Positions 33,863 to 43,183 of a stretch of 64,000 nt of DNA are shown piece after piece. A model generated the notes under the pieces. That model worked only from the letters and a program-made list of their open reading frames with translations, was not told the DNA's origin and searched no databases. Numbering within the stretch: position 1 is the stretch's first letter; each line of letters opens with the position of its first letter. The stretch is taken from the NCBI RefSeq assembly GCF_044386045.1, contig NZ_JBISCD010000040.1, positions 930,001 to 994,000 on the forward strand, read 5' to 3'. The stretch comes from Thalassobellus sediminis. Lineage in GTDB: Bacteria > Bacteroidota > Bacteroidia > Flavobacteriales > Flavobacteriaceae. The translations under genes were made by a program, and so were the position numbers.

Positions 33863-34714
33863 GTGGAAGTATACTCAGAAAAACAGCAAATTACAGTAGC
33901 TTTAGATGCTTTAAAGTCTAAAAAACTAACTGTAGGATTAGTTCCTACTATGGGAGCATTGCATGATGGTCATTTAGAATTAGTTAAAAGAGCCTTTGAA
34001 AAAAACGATAGAGTTGTTGTTAGTATTTTTGTTAATCCCACACAATTTGATAATAAAGAAGACCTAAAAAAATATCCAAGAACATTAGATAGCGATGTAG
34101 AGTTACTAAAAACAGTAAGTAAAGATGCTATTTTGGTTTATGCACCTACTGTTGATGATGTTTATGAAGGAAATACAGTGTCTGAGTCGTTTGATTTTGA
34201 TGGTTTAGAGTTTGAAATGGAGGGCAGGTTTCGTGATGGACATTTTGACGGTGTTGGAACGATTGTAAAACGTCTTTTTGAAATTGTAAAACCAGATAAT
34301 GCTTATTTTGGCGAGAAAGATTTTCAGCAACTACAAATTATTAGAAAATTAGTTGAAAAACACCATCTTCCCTTAGTTGTAGTTGGTTGTAAAATACATA
34401 GAGAAACAAATGGTTTAGCAATGAGTTCTCGTAACACAAGGTTAAAACCAGAATATAAAGAAGCTGCACCATTTATTTATAAAACTTTAACAAGTGCCAA
34501 AAGTAAATTTGGCACAAATAGTGCTAATAAAGTAGTGAAATGGGTTGAAAATCAGTTTGCAAAACACGATTTATTAAAATTAGAGTATTTTATTATTGCA
34601 GATACCGAAACCTTAAAACCAGTTAAAAGAAAATCTAACAAGAAAACGTATAGAGCATTTATAGCTGTCTATGCAGGTGATATTAGACTTATAGATAATA
34701 TCGCTTTAAATTAA
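33863..34714 (+). CDS. panC: Pantothenate synthetase
   Basis: A 283-residue enzyme that joins pantoate and beta-alanine with ATP in vitamin B5/CoA synthesis. It shows VGLVPTMGALHDGHLELV (HIGH-like nucleotide site), FVNPTQFDNKEDLKKYPR (pantoate site), YFGEKDFQQLQII and the KMSKS-like AMSSRNTRL. The start is GTG at 33863, directly before EVYSEKQQIT, the normal N-terminus; no ATG is available before the active-site motif. It is followed by panD, which makes the beta-alanine it uses. No panB is present here. Confidence 0.96.
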   Translation: MEVYSEKQQITVALDALKSKKLTVGLVPTMGALHDGHLELVKRAFEKNDRVVVSIFVNPTQFDNKEDLKKYPRTLDSDVELLKTVSKDAILVYAPTVDDVYEGNTVSESFDFDGLEFEMEGRFRDGHFDGVGTIVKRLFEIVKPDNAYFGEKDFQQLQIIRKLVEKHHLPLVVVGCKIHRETNGLAMSSRNTRLKPEYKEAAPFIYKTLTSAKSKFGTNSANKVVKWVENQFAKHDLLKLEYFIIADTETLKPVKRKSNKKTYRAFIAVYAGDIRLIDNIALN

Positions 34715-34715
34715 T

Positions 34716-34723
34716 TATCTTTG
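34716..34723 (+). promoter_or_regulatory. -7 element of panD, four bases before ATG
   Basis: TATCTTTG is an exact TAnnTTTG placed between the panC stop (34714) and the panD ATG (34728). Transcription should start at or next to the A of ATG, so panD can be read from its own leaderless mRNA apart from panC. Confidence 0.55.
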
Positions 34724-34727
34724 CCAC

Positions 34728-35078
34728 ATGCAAATACAAGTAGTAAAATCTAAAATTCACAGAGTTAAGTGTACCGGTGCAGAGCTAAACTATATTGGTA
34801 GTATTACTATTGATGAAGATTTAATGGAAGCGGCCAATATTATACAAGGCGAAAAAGTTCAAATTGTAAATAACGATAATGGAGAACGTTTAGAAACGTA
34901 TTGTATTCCAGGACCAAGGAAAAGTGGGGAAATAACTCTTAATGGAGCTGCAGCTAGAAGAGTTTCGGTAGGAGATACCTTAATTTTAATTACTTATGCT
35001 TTTATGGATATTGAAGAAGCTAAGGTTTTTAAACCTTCTTTAGTATTTCCAGATGAAGCTACAAACTTATTAAAATAG
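34728..35078 (+). CDS. panD: Aspartate 1-decarboxylase proenzyme
   Basis: A 116-residue pyruvoyl enzyme that converts aspartate to beta-alanine for PanC. The self-cleavage site is Gly24-Ser25 in LNYIGSITIDEDLM, whose Ser becomes the pyruvoyl group. The conserved NGERLETYCIPGPR and NGAAARRVSVGD are present. Length is normal. It lies 13 bases after panC and 4 bases before a membrane-protein gene, so all are likely cotranscribed, though panD also has its own predicted promoter. Confidence 0.97.
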   Translation: MQIQVVKSKIHRVKCTGAELNYIGSITIDEDLMEAANIIQGEKVQIVNNDNGERLETYCIPGPRKSGEITLNGAAARRVSVGDTLILITYAFMDIEEAKVFKPSLVFPDEATNLLK

Positions 35079-35082
35079 GCTT

Positions 35083-36036
35083 TTGAATAAAAAGGCGAAA
35101 AACATACTTAAAATTTCACTCCCATTATTATTGGGAGTTTTTTTAGTCTGGTATTCTCTATCAAAAGTTTCTATAGAAGAATTGTTAGTTTATGCTAAAA
35201 AAGCCGATTACACTTGGGTGGTTTTGGGTATGTTTTTAGGACTGTTAAGTCATTTGTCACGAGCTTATCGCTGGCGTTTTCAATTAGAACCTATGGGGTA
35301 TAGTATTAAGTTTGGAAATAGTGTTATGGCTGTTTTTGCTACCTATTTAATAAATTACACCATTCCTAGAGCAGGTGAAGTTGCCAGAGCATCCATACTT
35401 ACAAATTATGAGGATGTGCCTTTTGAGAAAGGGTTCGGAACTATAGTAGCAGAGCGAATAGCAGATTTAATTGTTATGTTAGGGATTATTACAATGACTC
35501 TTTTTCTTCAATTCGATTTTATTTATGGTTTTTTAATTCAAAAATTTAATCCTACTAAAATTATAATAGTCCTAGCTTTAGGATCGGTTTTATTACTGTT
35601 TTTTACAAGGTTTATAAAAAATAGTAATTCAAAAATAGCTTTAAAAATTAGAGGGTTCGTTATTGGTTTAATTGAAGGTGCTCTAAGTGTTTTTAAGATG
35701 AAAAAAAAATGGGCTTATATATTTCACACCCTTTTTATTTGGGCTATGTATTTGCTTATGTTTTATGTAACGTCTTTTGCTGTAGAAGATTTAGAAGGGG
35801 TTTCAGCAGGTGCTATTTTAATAGGCTTCATTTCTGCAAGTTTTAGTATAGCTGCAACTAATGGTGGTATTGGCTCTTATCCATTAGCTATTTATGCGGC
35901 CTTTTCAATTTTTGGAATAGCTGAAGAACCGAGTATTGCTTTTGGTTGGATTATGTGGGCATCACAAACGCTTATGATTATTGTTTTTGGAGGACTATCA
36001 CTTATTTATTTGCCAATTTATAATAGAAAAAAGTAG
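35083..36036 (+). CDS. Lysylphosphatidylglycerol synthase TM-region-like (UPF0104) membrane protein
   Basis: A 317-residue integral membrane protein with about eight hydrophobic helices. It carries the motifs of the UPF0104/LPG_synthase_TM (AglD-like) family: LSHLSRAYRWRFQLEPMG, YLINYTIPRAGEVARA, VAERIADLIVML and ATNGGIGSYPLAIYA. It lacks the soluble transferase domain of MprF, so it is a flippase-like or lipid-binding module and not an aminoacyl-lipid synthase. The start is TTG at 35083, four bases after the panD stop. It is probably cotranscribed with panD. Confidence 0.82.
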   Translation: MNKKAKNILKISLPLLLGVFLVWYSLSKVSIEELLVYAKKADYTWVVLGMFLGLLSHLSRAYRWRFQLEPMGYSIKFGNSVMAVFATYLINYTIPRAGEVARASILTNYEDVPFEKGFGTIVAERIADLIVMLGIITMTLFLQFDFIYGFLIQKFNPTKIIIVLALGSVLLLFFTRFIKNSNSKIALKIRGFVIGLIEGALSVFKMKKKWAYIFHTLFIWAMYLLMFYVTSFAVEDLEGVSAGAILIGFISASFSIAATNGGIGSYPLAIYAAFSIFGIAEEPSIAFGWIMWASQTLMIIVFGGLSLIYLPIYNRKK

Positions 36037-36104
36037 AGCAAACACATTTTTTAGTTTCTCTTTATTTCATACCTTGCTGCTATTAAATCTCAAATCAATT
36101 TGTA

Positions 36105-37256
36105 ATGAAGCATACCATTCTTTTCTTTTTATTTCTATTTTTTATTTCTCCGTTTATCGAAGCACAAGTTAAATACGAAACCATAGAGTCTTTAAAATTA
36201 GGTGATACACGCGAATTAAAAATTCAACTCCCTAGAGGCTATACAGCAAATGAAGAAAAAAGCTATCCTATTTTTATAGTCTTTGATGGCGACTATTTAT
36301 TTGAAGCGGTTTCTGGAAATGTAGATTATTATAGTTATTGGGAGGATATGCCAGAAGCTATTGTTGTTGGTGTTAATCAGTTTGATAAGCGTTATGATGA
36401 TTGTATGTATTCTGAGCAAAATTCATTACCTATTGAATCTGGCGCAGCCTTTTTTGAGTTTATAGGCATGGAACTCATTCCTTATATAGAAAATAAATAT
36501 AGAACTGTTGGTTTTAGAGTAGCAGTTGGTCATGGAGAAACAGCAAACTTTATCAATTACTTTTTATTAAAACCACAACCTTTATTTCAAGGTTATATTG
36601 TCGTTAGTCCAGAATTAGCACCAAGTATGATTGATTATATTCCAGAAGTATTAGCAAAGATAGACTCAAAAACATTTTATTACTTGGCTAATACAAATAA
36701 TGATGCGTCTTCTATTAAAAAAATGACAGGTGTTTTAAATACCGATATTTCTATTATCGAAAACAAAAATTTATATTATGATTTCGATAGTTTTCAAGGG
36801 GCTTCACATTATTCGGTTCCAACACATGCCATACCAAATGCTATAGAAGGTATATTTAAGGTTTTTCAGCCAATTAGTAAAAAGGAGTATAAAGAAACCA
36901 TACTTGAGTTAGAAATATCACCAGTTGTTTATCTTCAAGAAAAGTATCAAGCTATTAAAGATTTGTTCGGTATAGACAAACAAATCTTAATTAACGATTA
37001 TAAAGCTATTTCAGCAGCTATTGAAAAAAACGAAAGTTTTGAATATTATGAAGAGTTAGGTAAAATGGCGAGAAAGTCTTACCCAGAAACTCTTTTAGGA
37101 AGCTATTATTTAGCTCGTTTTTATGAAGAAACTGGTGAGACTAAAAAAGCGATGCGCACCTACCAATCAGCTTATACATTAAAAGAAATTGCAGGACTTA
37201 CAAAAGATTTAATGTTAGAAAAAGCAGATTTAATTAAAGCAGATTTCGGGTATTAA
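36105..37256 (+). CDS. Secreted esterase-fold protein lacking the nucleophile serine
   Basis: A 383-residue protein with a signal peptide (core ILFFLFLFFISPF, cleavage after IEA). Residues about 22-265 have the esterase D/Fes-like alpha/beta-hydrolase fold: LQLPRGY-like start, YPIFIVFDGDYLF, AIVVGVNQFDKRYDD and YIVVSPELAPSM. At the nucleophile elbow, where esterases have GHSMGG, the sequence is GHGETA, so the serine is Gly144. A His (SHYSVPTHA) where the catalytic His is expected remains. The C-terminal 100 residues form helices with a TPR-like ending (LGSYYLARFYEETGETKKAM). It overlaps the radA start by one base. It is probably a non-catalytic, periplasmic binding or scaffold protein. Confidence 0.75.
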   Translation: MKHTILFFLFLFFISPFIEAQVKYETIESLKLGDTRELKIQLPRGYTANEEKSYPIFIVFDGDYLFEAVSGNVDYYSYWEDMPEAIVVGVNQFDKRYDDCMYSEQNSLPIESGAAFFEFIGMELIPYIENKYRTVGFRVAVGHGETANFINYFLLKPQPLFQGYIVVSPELAPSMIDYIPEVLAKIDSKTFYYLANTNNDASSIKKMTGVLNTDISIIENKNLYYDFDSFQGASHYSVPTHAIPNAIEGIFKVFQPISKKEYKETILELEISPVVYLQEKYQAIKDLFGIDKQILINDYKAISAAIEKNESFEYYEELGKMARKSYPETLLGSYYLARFYEETGETKKAMRTYQSAYTLKEIAGLTKDLMLEKADLIKADFGY

Positions 37257-38614
37257 TGGCTAAAATAAAAACTACTTTTTTCTGTCAAAACTGTGGAACG
37301 CAATATGCTAAATGGCAAGGGCAATGTAATGCTTGTAAAGAATGGAATACGGTTGTAGAAGAGGTTATTCAAAAGCCAGAAAAAAGCGATTGGAAAACAC
37401 CTAATTCAGTCGCTAAAAGAGCATCTGTTCCATTGCGAATTAAAGATATTGATGCTTCAAAAGAAGCTCGACTAGATACTTTTGATGGGGAATTTAATCG
37501 CGTTTTAGGTGGCGGTATTGTTCCAGGGTCATTAACGCTTTTGGGAGGAGAACCTGGTATAGGAAAGAGTACTTTGTTGCTTCAAATTTCATTAAAATTA
37601 CCCTATAAAACATTGTATGTTTCTGGTGAAGAAAGTCAGAAACAAATAAAAATGCGTGCAGAACGTATTAATCCGGAAAATAACAACTGTTATATTCTTA
37701 CAGAAACGAAAACTCAGAATATTTTTAAACAAATAGAAGCTTTAGAGCCTGATATTGTTATTATAGATTCTATTCAGACCCTACATAGTGATTATATAGA
37801 GTCGTCTTCTGGAAGTATATCTCAAATAAAAGAATGCACTACAGAGCTTATAAAATTTGCTAAAGAAACCGCTACGCCCGTTTTATTAATTGGTCATATT
37901 ACTAAGGATGGAAATATTGCAGGTCCTAAAATTTTAGAACATATGGTAGATACTGTTTTGCAATTTGAAGGCGATCGTAATCATGTATTCAGAATTTTAA
38001 GAGCTAATAAAAACCGATTTGGTTCTACAAACGAGTTAGGAATTTATGAAATGCAAGGTTCTGGTTTACGTGAAGTTTCTAATCCGTCAGAAATTTTAAT
38101 TTCTAAGAAAGATGAGGAATTATCAGGAAATGCTGTAGCAGCAACTCTTGAAGGTATGCGCCCATTAATGATTGAAGTACAAGCATTAGTTAGTACAGCA
38201 GTTTATGGAACGCCTCAAAGAAGTGCCACAGGATTTAATGCCAAACGTTTAAATATGCTTTTAGCTGTTTTAGAAAAACGTGCAGGCTTTCGTTTAGGAG
38301 CAAAAGATGTATTTTTAAATATAACAGGTGGTATTACTGTTGATGATCCTGCTATAGATTTAGCGGTAGTTGCTTCCATTTTATCTTCTAATGAAGATGT
38401 AGCTTTGCAAAAAGATTTTTGCTTTGCAGCCGAGGTTGGTTTGTCTGGAGAAATTCGTCCTGTACAACGTGTAGAGCAGCGTATCCTTGAAGCTGAAAAA
38501 TTAGGGTTTTCAACTATTTTTGTATCTAAATACAATAAGATTTCTTTAAAAAATACTACTATTAAAATTAAATTGATTTCTAAAATTGAAGATTTGGTAG
38601 ATTTAATTGTTTAG
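37256..38614 (+). CDS. radA: DNA repair protein RadA
   Basis: A 452-residue RadA/Sms, a RecA-like helicase that drives branch migration in recombination. The N-terminal zinc finger has Cys10, Cys13, Cys24 and Cys27. Walker A is GEPGIGKST (98-106), the RadA-specific KNRFG motif lies at 252-256, and a Lon-protease-like C-terminal domain follows (about 270-450). The ATG overlaps the previous stop in TAATG. The next gene overlaps the radA stop. Confidence 0.96.
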   Translation: MAKIKTTFFCQNCGTQYAKWQGQCNACKEWNTVVEEVIQKPEKSDWKTPNSVAKRASVPLRIKDIDASKEARLDTFDGEFNRVLGGGIVPGSLTLLGGEPGIGKSTLLLQISLKLPYKTLYVSGEESQKQIKMRAERINPENNNCYILTETKTQNIFKQIEALEPDIVIIDSIQTLHSDYIESSSGSISQIKECTTELIKFAKETATPVLLIGHITKDGNIAGPKILEHMVDTVLQFEGDRNHVFRILRANKNRFGSTNELGIYEMQGSGLREVSNPSEILISKKDEELSGNAVAATLEGMRPLMIEVQALVSTAVYGTPQRSATGFNAKRLNMLLAVLEKRAGFRLGAKDVFLNITGGITVDDPAIDLAVVASILSSNEDVALQKDFCFAAEVGLSGEIRPVQRVEQRILEAEKLGFSTIFVSKYNKISLKNTTIKIKLISKIEDLVDLIV

Positions 38615-38619
38615 TGTTT

Positions 38620-39204
38620 ATGATAAAGAATATAATTATTTTCTTATTTGTAATGGGGCATGTTTTTGGTCAAGATCAAGAAGCCCGAATTTTTTTTCAT
38701 GATGGAACTCAAATTGATGGGTTTGGATCTATAGTATCAAATTATAAAATTAAGTTTAGAACATCTTTAGAAAATAAAGCAGATACTTGGACGGATTTAA
38801 TGGTTAAGGGAATAACATTTTATGGTTTTCAGACCAAGGTGAAATTTGAATATCATTATGAAAATTCAAAAAAAAACTGGCCTCTTTTACTTGAAGTTAT
38901 AGAAGAAGGTCATGTAAATATTTATATAGATTCGCATATAGCAACATTATATGTCCCGATACCATTGAAAACGGGATTTGATTTAAATAGTTTTGATTTC
39001 AAAAAGAAGAAAATTTATTTTAAAAGACCAGAAGAAACAGAAGTAATTAAATTTAATTATGAATTTTATAAAAATGCTGCAGAGGAATATTTTATAGACT
39101 GTCCTTCATTGGTTACTAAGGTTAAAAATGAAAAATTTAGAAAAAGTAATGTAATTGAACTTTTATATTATTATAACGATTGTGATGATGAAATGTTAGA
39201 CTAA
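38620..39204 (+). CDS. Secreted protein of unknown function downstream of radA
   Basis: A protein of 194 residues from the ATG at 38620. A GTG two codons earlier (38614) overlaps the radA stop and is an alternative start. The first 17 residues form a signal peptide (core IIIFLFVMGHVFG, then QDQEARIFFHDGTQ). The rest is strand-rich at first (about 18-110: DGTQIDGFGSI, IKFRTSLEN, VKGITFYGFQTKVKFEYHY), then charged and Lys/Tyr-rich, with two Cys (DCPS and DCDD) near the end. I recognise no family. Its start resembles periplasmic proteins with an 'HDGT-I-G-G' strand often seen in flavobacteria. Confidence 0.7.
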   Translation: MIKNIIIFLFVMGHVFGQDQEARIFFHDGTQIDGFGSIVSNYKIKFRTSLENKADTWTDLMVKGITFYGFQTKVKFEYHYENSKKNWPLLLEVIEEGHVNIYIDSHIATLYVPIPLKTGFDLNSFDFKKKKIYFKRPEETEVIKFNYEFYKNAAEEYFIDCPSLVTKVKNEKFRKSNVIELLYYYNDCDDEMLD

Positions 39205-39302
39205 CTTTTAGGTTATCTTGATAGAAGTAACTGTGGTTTTATATAGAATTAAGGATTATTTACTTCATTCAGATTTTTAGCATCTTTTTTCACAAAATTC
39301 CT

Positions 39303-39310
39303 TAAATTCG
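39303..39310 (+). promoter_or_regulatory. Near-consensus -7 element of ileS
   Basis: TAAATTCG matches TAnnTTTG at seven of eight positions, 24 bases before the ileS ATG. Confidence 0.35.
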
Positions 39311-39334
39311 CATCCTTATAAGAATATATAGTAA

Positions 39335-42300
39335 ATGAGCGCGAAATTTCCTGAATATAAAGGACTTGACTTACCAAATGTTGCAGATGAAATCTTAAAC
39401 TATTGGCAAGAAAATAACATTTTTGAAAAAAGTGTATCTACCAGAGAAGGCAATAAACCATTTGTGTTTTTTGAAGGTCCACCTTCTGCAAACGGATTAC
39501 CTGGTGTGCACCACGTTTTAGCACGTGCTATTAAAGATATTTTTCCGCGTTATAAAACCATGAAAGGCTTCCAAGTAAAGCGTAAAGCTGGTTGGGATAC
39601 CCATGGGTTACCTATTGAGTTAGGTGTAGAAAAAGAATTAGGTATTACTAAAGAAGATATTGGTAAAACCATTTCTGTCGAAGATTATAATGCAGCTTGC
39701 CGTAAAGCAGTAATGCGTTATACCGATGTATGGAATGATTTGACTCAAAAAATGGGGTACTGGGTAGATATGGAAGACCCATATATTACTTATAAGCCTA
39801 AATACATGGAAAGTGTATGGTGGTTGTTAAAAGAGATTTATACTAAAAAATTAATGTATAAAGGCTATACTATTCAGCCTTATTCACCAAAAGCAGGAAC
39901 TGGTTTAAGCTCGCATGAGGTTAACCAACCTGGGGCTTATCAAGATGTTACCGATACTACTATTGTAGCTCAGTTTAAAGCTTTAGAAAACACATTGCCT
40001 GACTTTTTACAAAATGAAGGTGATATTCACTTTATGGCTTGGACTACTACACCATGGACCTTACCAAGTAACACCGCGTTAACGGTTGGACCAAAAATTG
40101 ATTATGTGTTAGTAGAAACGTATAACCAATATACTTTTAAACCTATTAAGGTTATTTTAGGAAAGCCTTTAGTAGGAAAACAGTTTGCTGGAAAAAATAA
40201 TGTACAAGTTGAAACAAAATCAGAATTATTAAACTATAAAGACGGTGACAAGAAAATCCCGTTTTATATAGTAAAAGAGTTTAAAGGAATAGATTTAGTT
40301 GGGATAAAATACGAACAATTATTACCATACGCGTTGCCAAATGATAATCCAGAAAATGCTTTTAGAGTTATTTCAGGAGATTTTGTAACAACAGAAGATG
40401 GTACAGGAATTGTACATACAGCACCCACTTTTGGAGCAGATGATGCGCTAGTTGCAAAACAAGCAGTACCAGAAGTCCCACCACTTTTAGTAAAAGACGA
40501 AAATGATAATTTAGTGCCTCTTGTAGATTTACAAGGTCGTTTTAGACCAGAAATGAAAGAGTTAGCAGGGAAATATGTAAAAAATGAGTATTATCCAGAT
40601 GGAGAAGCTCCAGAACGATCAATAGACGTTGAGTTAGCTATTAAATTAAAAGAAGAAAATAAAGCCTTTAAGGTAGAAAAATATAAGCATAACTACCCGC
40701 ATTGTTGGCGTACAGATAAACCAATTTTATACTATCCGTTAGACTCATGGTTTATTAAAATTACAGATGTTAAAGGAAGAATGCATGAGTTAAATACATC
40801 TATTAATTGGAAACCAAAATCAACAGGAACAGGGCGTTTTGGTAACTGGTTAGCAAATGCTAACGATTGGAATTTATCGCGTTCTCGTTATTGGGGAATT
40901 CCACTTCCAATATGGAGAACAGAAGATGGTAAAGAAGAAATTTGTATTGGTTCGGTTGAAGAGTTGAAAAATGAAATGGCAAAAGCGGTTTCAGCAGGCG
41001 TTTTATCTGAAGATATTTTTGCCGATTTTGAAGTTGGAAATAATTCTGAAGAAAACTATGCAAAAATCGATTTGCACAAAAATATTGTTGATGAGGTTGT
41101 TTTAGTATCACCAACGGGACAGAAAATGTTCCGCGAAAGCGATTTAATTGATGTTTGGTTCGATTCTGGTTCTATGCCTTATGCACAATGGCATTATCCC
41201 TTTGAAAATAAGGAGTTAATTGATGATAAAAAATCATACCCAGCCGATTTTATTGCAGAAGGTGTCGATCAAACACGAGGATGGTTCTATACGCTTCATG
41301 CTATTGGAACGATGGTTTTCGATTCTGTAGCCTATAAAAATGTGGTGTCTAACGGATTGGTGTTAGATAAAAACGGACAAAAAATGTCTAAGCGTTTAGG
41401 TAATGCGGTCGATCCTTTTGAAACTTTAGGAAATTATGGTGCCGATGCTACACGTTGGTACATGATTTCTAATGCGAATCCTTGGGATAATTTAAAATTT
41501 GATTTAGAAGGTATTGAAGAAGTAAAACGTAAGTTTTTCGGCACACTATATAATACCTATTCATTCTTTAATCTATATGCAAATCTTGATGGGTTTACTT
41601 ATAGTGAAGCAGATATTCCTTTAGATGAAAGACCTGAAATAGATCGTTGGATTCTTTCAGAATTACATACGCTTATTCAACAAGTAGATGAATATTATGC
41701 CGATTATGAACCAACAAAGGCAGCTCGTGCTATTTCAGACTTTACTCAAGATTATGTAAGTAACTGGTTTGTGCGTTTAAGTAGAAGACGTTTCTGGAAA
41801 GGTGATTACCAACAAGATAAAATTTCGGCATACCAAACACTTTACACGTGTATGTTAACTATTGCTAAGTTAGGAGCACCAATTGCGCCTTTCTTTATGG
41901 ATAAACTTTACTTAGATTTAACAAAAACGACACAAACTGAACAATTTGAAAGTGTACATTTGGCTGAGTTTCCAAAGGTAAATGTTGGTTTTATAAATAA
42001 GTCTTTAGAGCGAAAAATGGAAAGTGCACAAACAATATCGTCTTTAGTACTCTCGTTAAGAGCTAAAGAAAAGATAAAAGTGCGCCAGCCACTTCAAAAA
42101 ATCATGATTCCAATTGATAATGAACAACAAAAGGAAGAGATTTTAGCGGTTTCAGATTTAATAAAGCATGAAGTAAATGTAAAAGAAGTAGAGCTTTTAG
42201 AAGATGCTTCAGATATATTAGTAAAACAAATAAAACCTAATTTTAAAGCTTTAGGACCACGTTTCGGTAAGGACATGAAAGCCATTGCAGCTGTAGTAAT

Positions 42301-42742
42301 TAACTTTACAGCAGAAGATATTAACAAAATAGAAAAAATTGGAAATTTGGATGTTGAAGTTAATGGAAAAAAGATTACTTTAGAACGCACAGATTTAGAA
42401 ATTACATCGCAAGATATTGAAGGCTGGTTGGTTGCAAACGAAGGAGCTATAACAGTAGCTTTAGATGTAACCATTAGTGATGATTTACGAAAAGAAGGTA
42501 TTGCGAGAGAATTAATAAATCGTATTCAAAATTTACGTAAAGATTCCGGGTTTGAAGTAACTGATAGAATAGATGTATTGCTTCAAAAAGATGAATATGT
42601 TACAAGTGCAGTAGATGATAATATAGCTTATATAAAATCGGAAACATTAACAGATAACCTTGAAATAAAAGATAAATTAGAGAACGGTATAGAAATTGCT
42701 TTTGATGATGTAAATACCAAATTGTATATTCAAAAACATTAA
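39335..42742 (+). CDS. ileS: Isoleucyl-tRNA synthetase
   Basis: A 1135-residue class I aminoacyl-tRNA synthetase charging tRNA-Ile. The HIGH-type motif is GLPGVHHVLA (about 54-63). The long CP1 editing domain (about 180-430) includes WTTTPWTLPSNTAL. KMSKR is in NGQKMSKRLGN. An anticodon-binding region follows (about 780-960). The length and the C-terminal layout without the eubacterial zinc finger are those of the eukaryote-like or type 2 IleRS, which is usually resistant to mupirocin. The dksA-like gene begins six bases after its stop, so the two are probably cotranscribed. Confidence 0.97.
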   Translation: MSAKFPEYKGLDLPNVADEILNYWQENNIFEKSVSTREGNKPFVFFEGPPSANGLPGVHHVLARAIKDIFPRYKTMKGFQVKRKAGWDTHGLPIELGVEKELGITKEDIGKTISVEDYNAACRKAVMRYTDVWNDLTQKMGYWVDMEDPYITYKPKYMESVWWLLKEIYTKKLMYKGYTIQPYSPKAGTGLSSHEVNQPGAYQDVTDTTIVAQFKALENTLPDFLQNEGDIHFMAWTTTPWTLPSNTALTVGPKIDYVLVETYNQYTFKPIKVILGKPLVGKQFAGKNNVQVETKSELLNYKDGDKKIPFYIVKEFKGIDLVGIKYEQLLPYALPNDNPENAFRVISGDFVTTEDGTGIVHTAPTFGADDALVAKQAVPEVPPLLVKDENDNLVPLVDLQGRFRPEMKELAGKYVKNEYYPDGEAPERSIDVELAIKLKEENKAFKVEKYKHNYPHCWRTDKPILYYPLDSWFIKITDVKGRMHELNTSINWKPKSTGTGRFGNWLANANDWNLSRSRYWGIPLPIWRTEDGKEEICIGSVEELKNEMAKAVSAGVLSEDIFADFEVGNNSEENYAKIDLHKNIVDEVVLVSPTGQKMFRESDLIDVWFDSGSMPYAQWHYPFENKELIDDKKSYPADFIAEGVDQTRGWFYTLHAIGTMVFDSVAYKNVVSNGLVLDKNGQKMSKRLGNAVDPFETLGNYGADATRWYMISNANPWDNLKFDLEGIEEVKRKFFGTLYNTYSFFNLYANLDGFTYSEADIPLDERPEIDRWILSELHTLIQQVDEYYADYEPTKAARAISDFTQDYVSNWFVRLSRRRFWKGDYQQDKISAYQTLYTCMLTIAKLGAPIAPFFMDKLYLDLTKTTQTEQFESVHLAEFPKVNVGFINKSLERKMESAQTISSLVLSLRAKEKIKVRQPLQKIMIPIDNEQQKEEILAVSDLIKHEVNVKEVELLEDASDILVKQIKPNFKALGPRFGKDMKAIAAVVINFTAEDINKIEKIGNLDVEVNGKKITLERTDLEITSQDIEGWLVANEGAITVALDVTISDDLRKEGIARELINRIQNLRKDSGFEVTDRIDVLLQKDEYVTSAVDDNIAYIKSETLTDNLEIKDKLENGIEIAFDDVNTKLYIQKH

Positions 42743-42748
42743 AAAATT

Positions 42749-43126
42749 ATGGGAGAAGCTAACGTAAGATATTCAGATGAACATTTAGCAGAATTTAAAG
42801 CGCTAATTTTAGAAAAAATAGAAAAAGCACAACATGATTTAGAGCTTATTAAAAGTGCGTATATGAATGACTATAATAATGGTACAGAAGATACTTCTCC
42901 AACATTTAAAGCTTTTGATGAAGGAAGTGCTGTTATGAGTAAAGAATCTAATGCGCAATTAGCTATTCGTCAAGAAAAATTTATTCGCGATTTAAAAAAT
43001 GCTTTAATTAGAATAGAAAACAAGACCTATGGTATATGTCGTGTTACAGGTAAGCTAATAAATGCTGAACGTTTAAAGTTAGTGCCTCATGCTACTTTAA
43101 GTATTGAAGCAAAAAACATACAATAA
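42749..43126 (+). CDS. TraR/DksA-family protein with degenerate zinc finger
   Basis: A 125-residue DksA-like protein. Two long helices (about residues 8-95) form the coiled coil that enters the RNA polymerase secondary channel, with the acidic tip region DYNNGTEDTSPTFKAFDEGS. The C-terminal globule has YGICRVTGKLINAERLKLVPHATLSIEAK. Only the first of the four zinc cysteines of DksA remains; Thr, Leu and Glu-Ala stand in for the others. This variant is usual in Bacteroidota. It should modulate transcription with or without ppGpp. It sits between ileS and lspA, a conserved flavobacterial order. Confidence 0.85.
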   Translation: MGEANVRYSDEHLAEFKALILEKIEKAQHDLELIKSAYMNDYNNGTEDTSPTFKAFDEGSAVMSKESNAQLAIRQEKFIRDLKNALIRIENKTYGICRVTGKLINAERLKLVPHATLSIEAKNIQ

Positions 43127-43146
43127 TTTTATTTTAATTATATATT

Positions 43147-43175
43147 AAAACGTCTCATATATTGAGGCGTTTTTA
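43147..43175 (+). terminator. Terminator between the dksA-like gene and lspA
   Basis: AAAACGTCTCA / TGAGGCGTTTT stem (one G-T pair) with a 6-base loop, followed by T's. It may reduce read-through from ileS into lspA, whose ATG is nine bases downstream. Confidence 0.8.
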
Positions 43176-43183
43176 TTTTTTAT

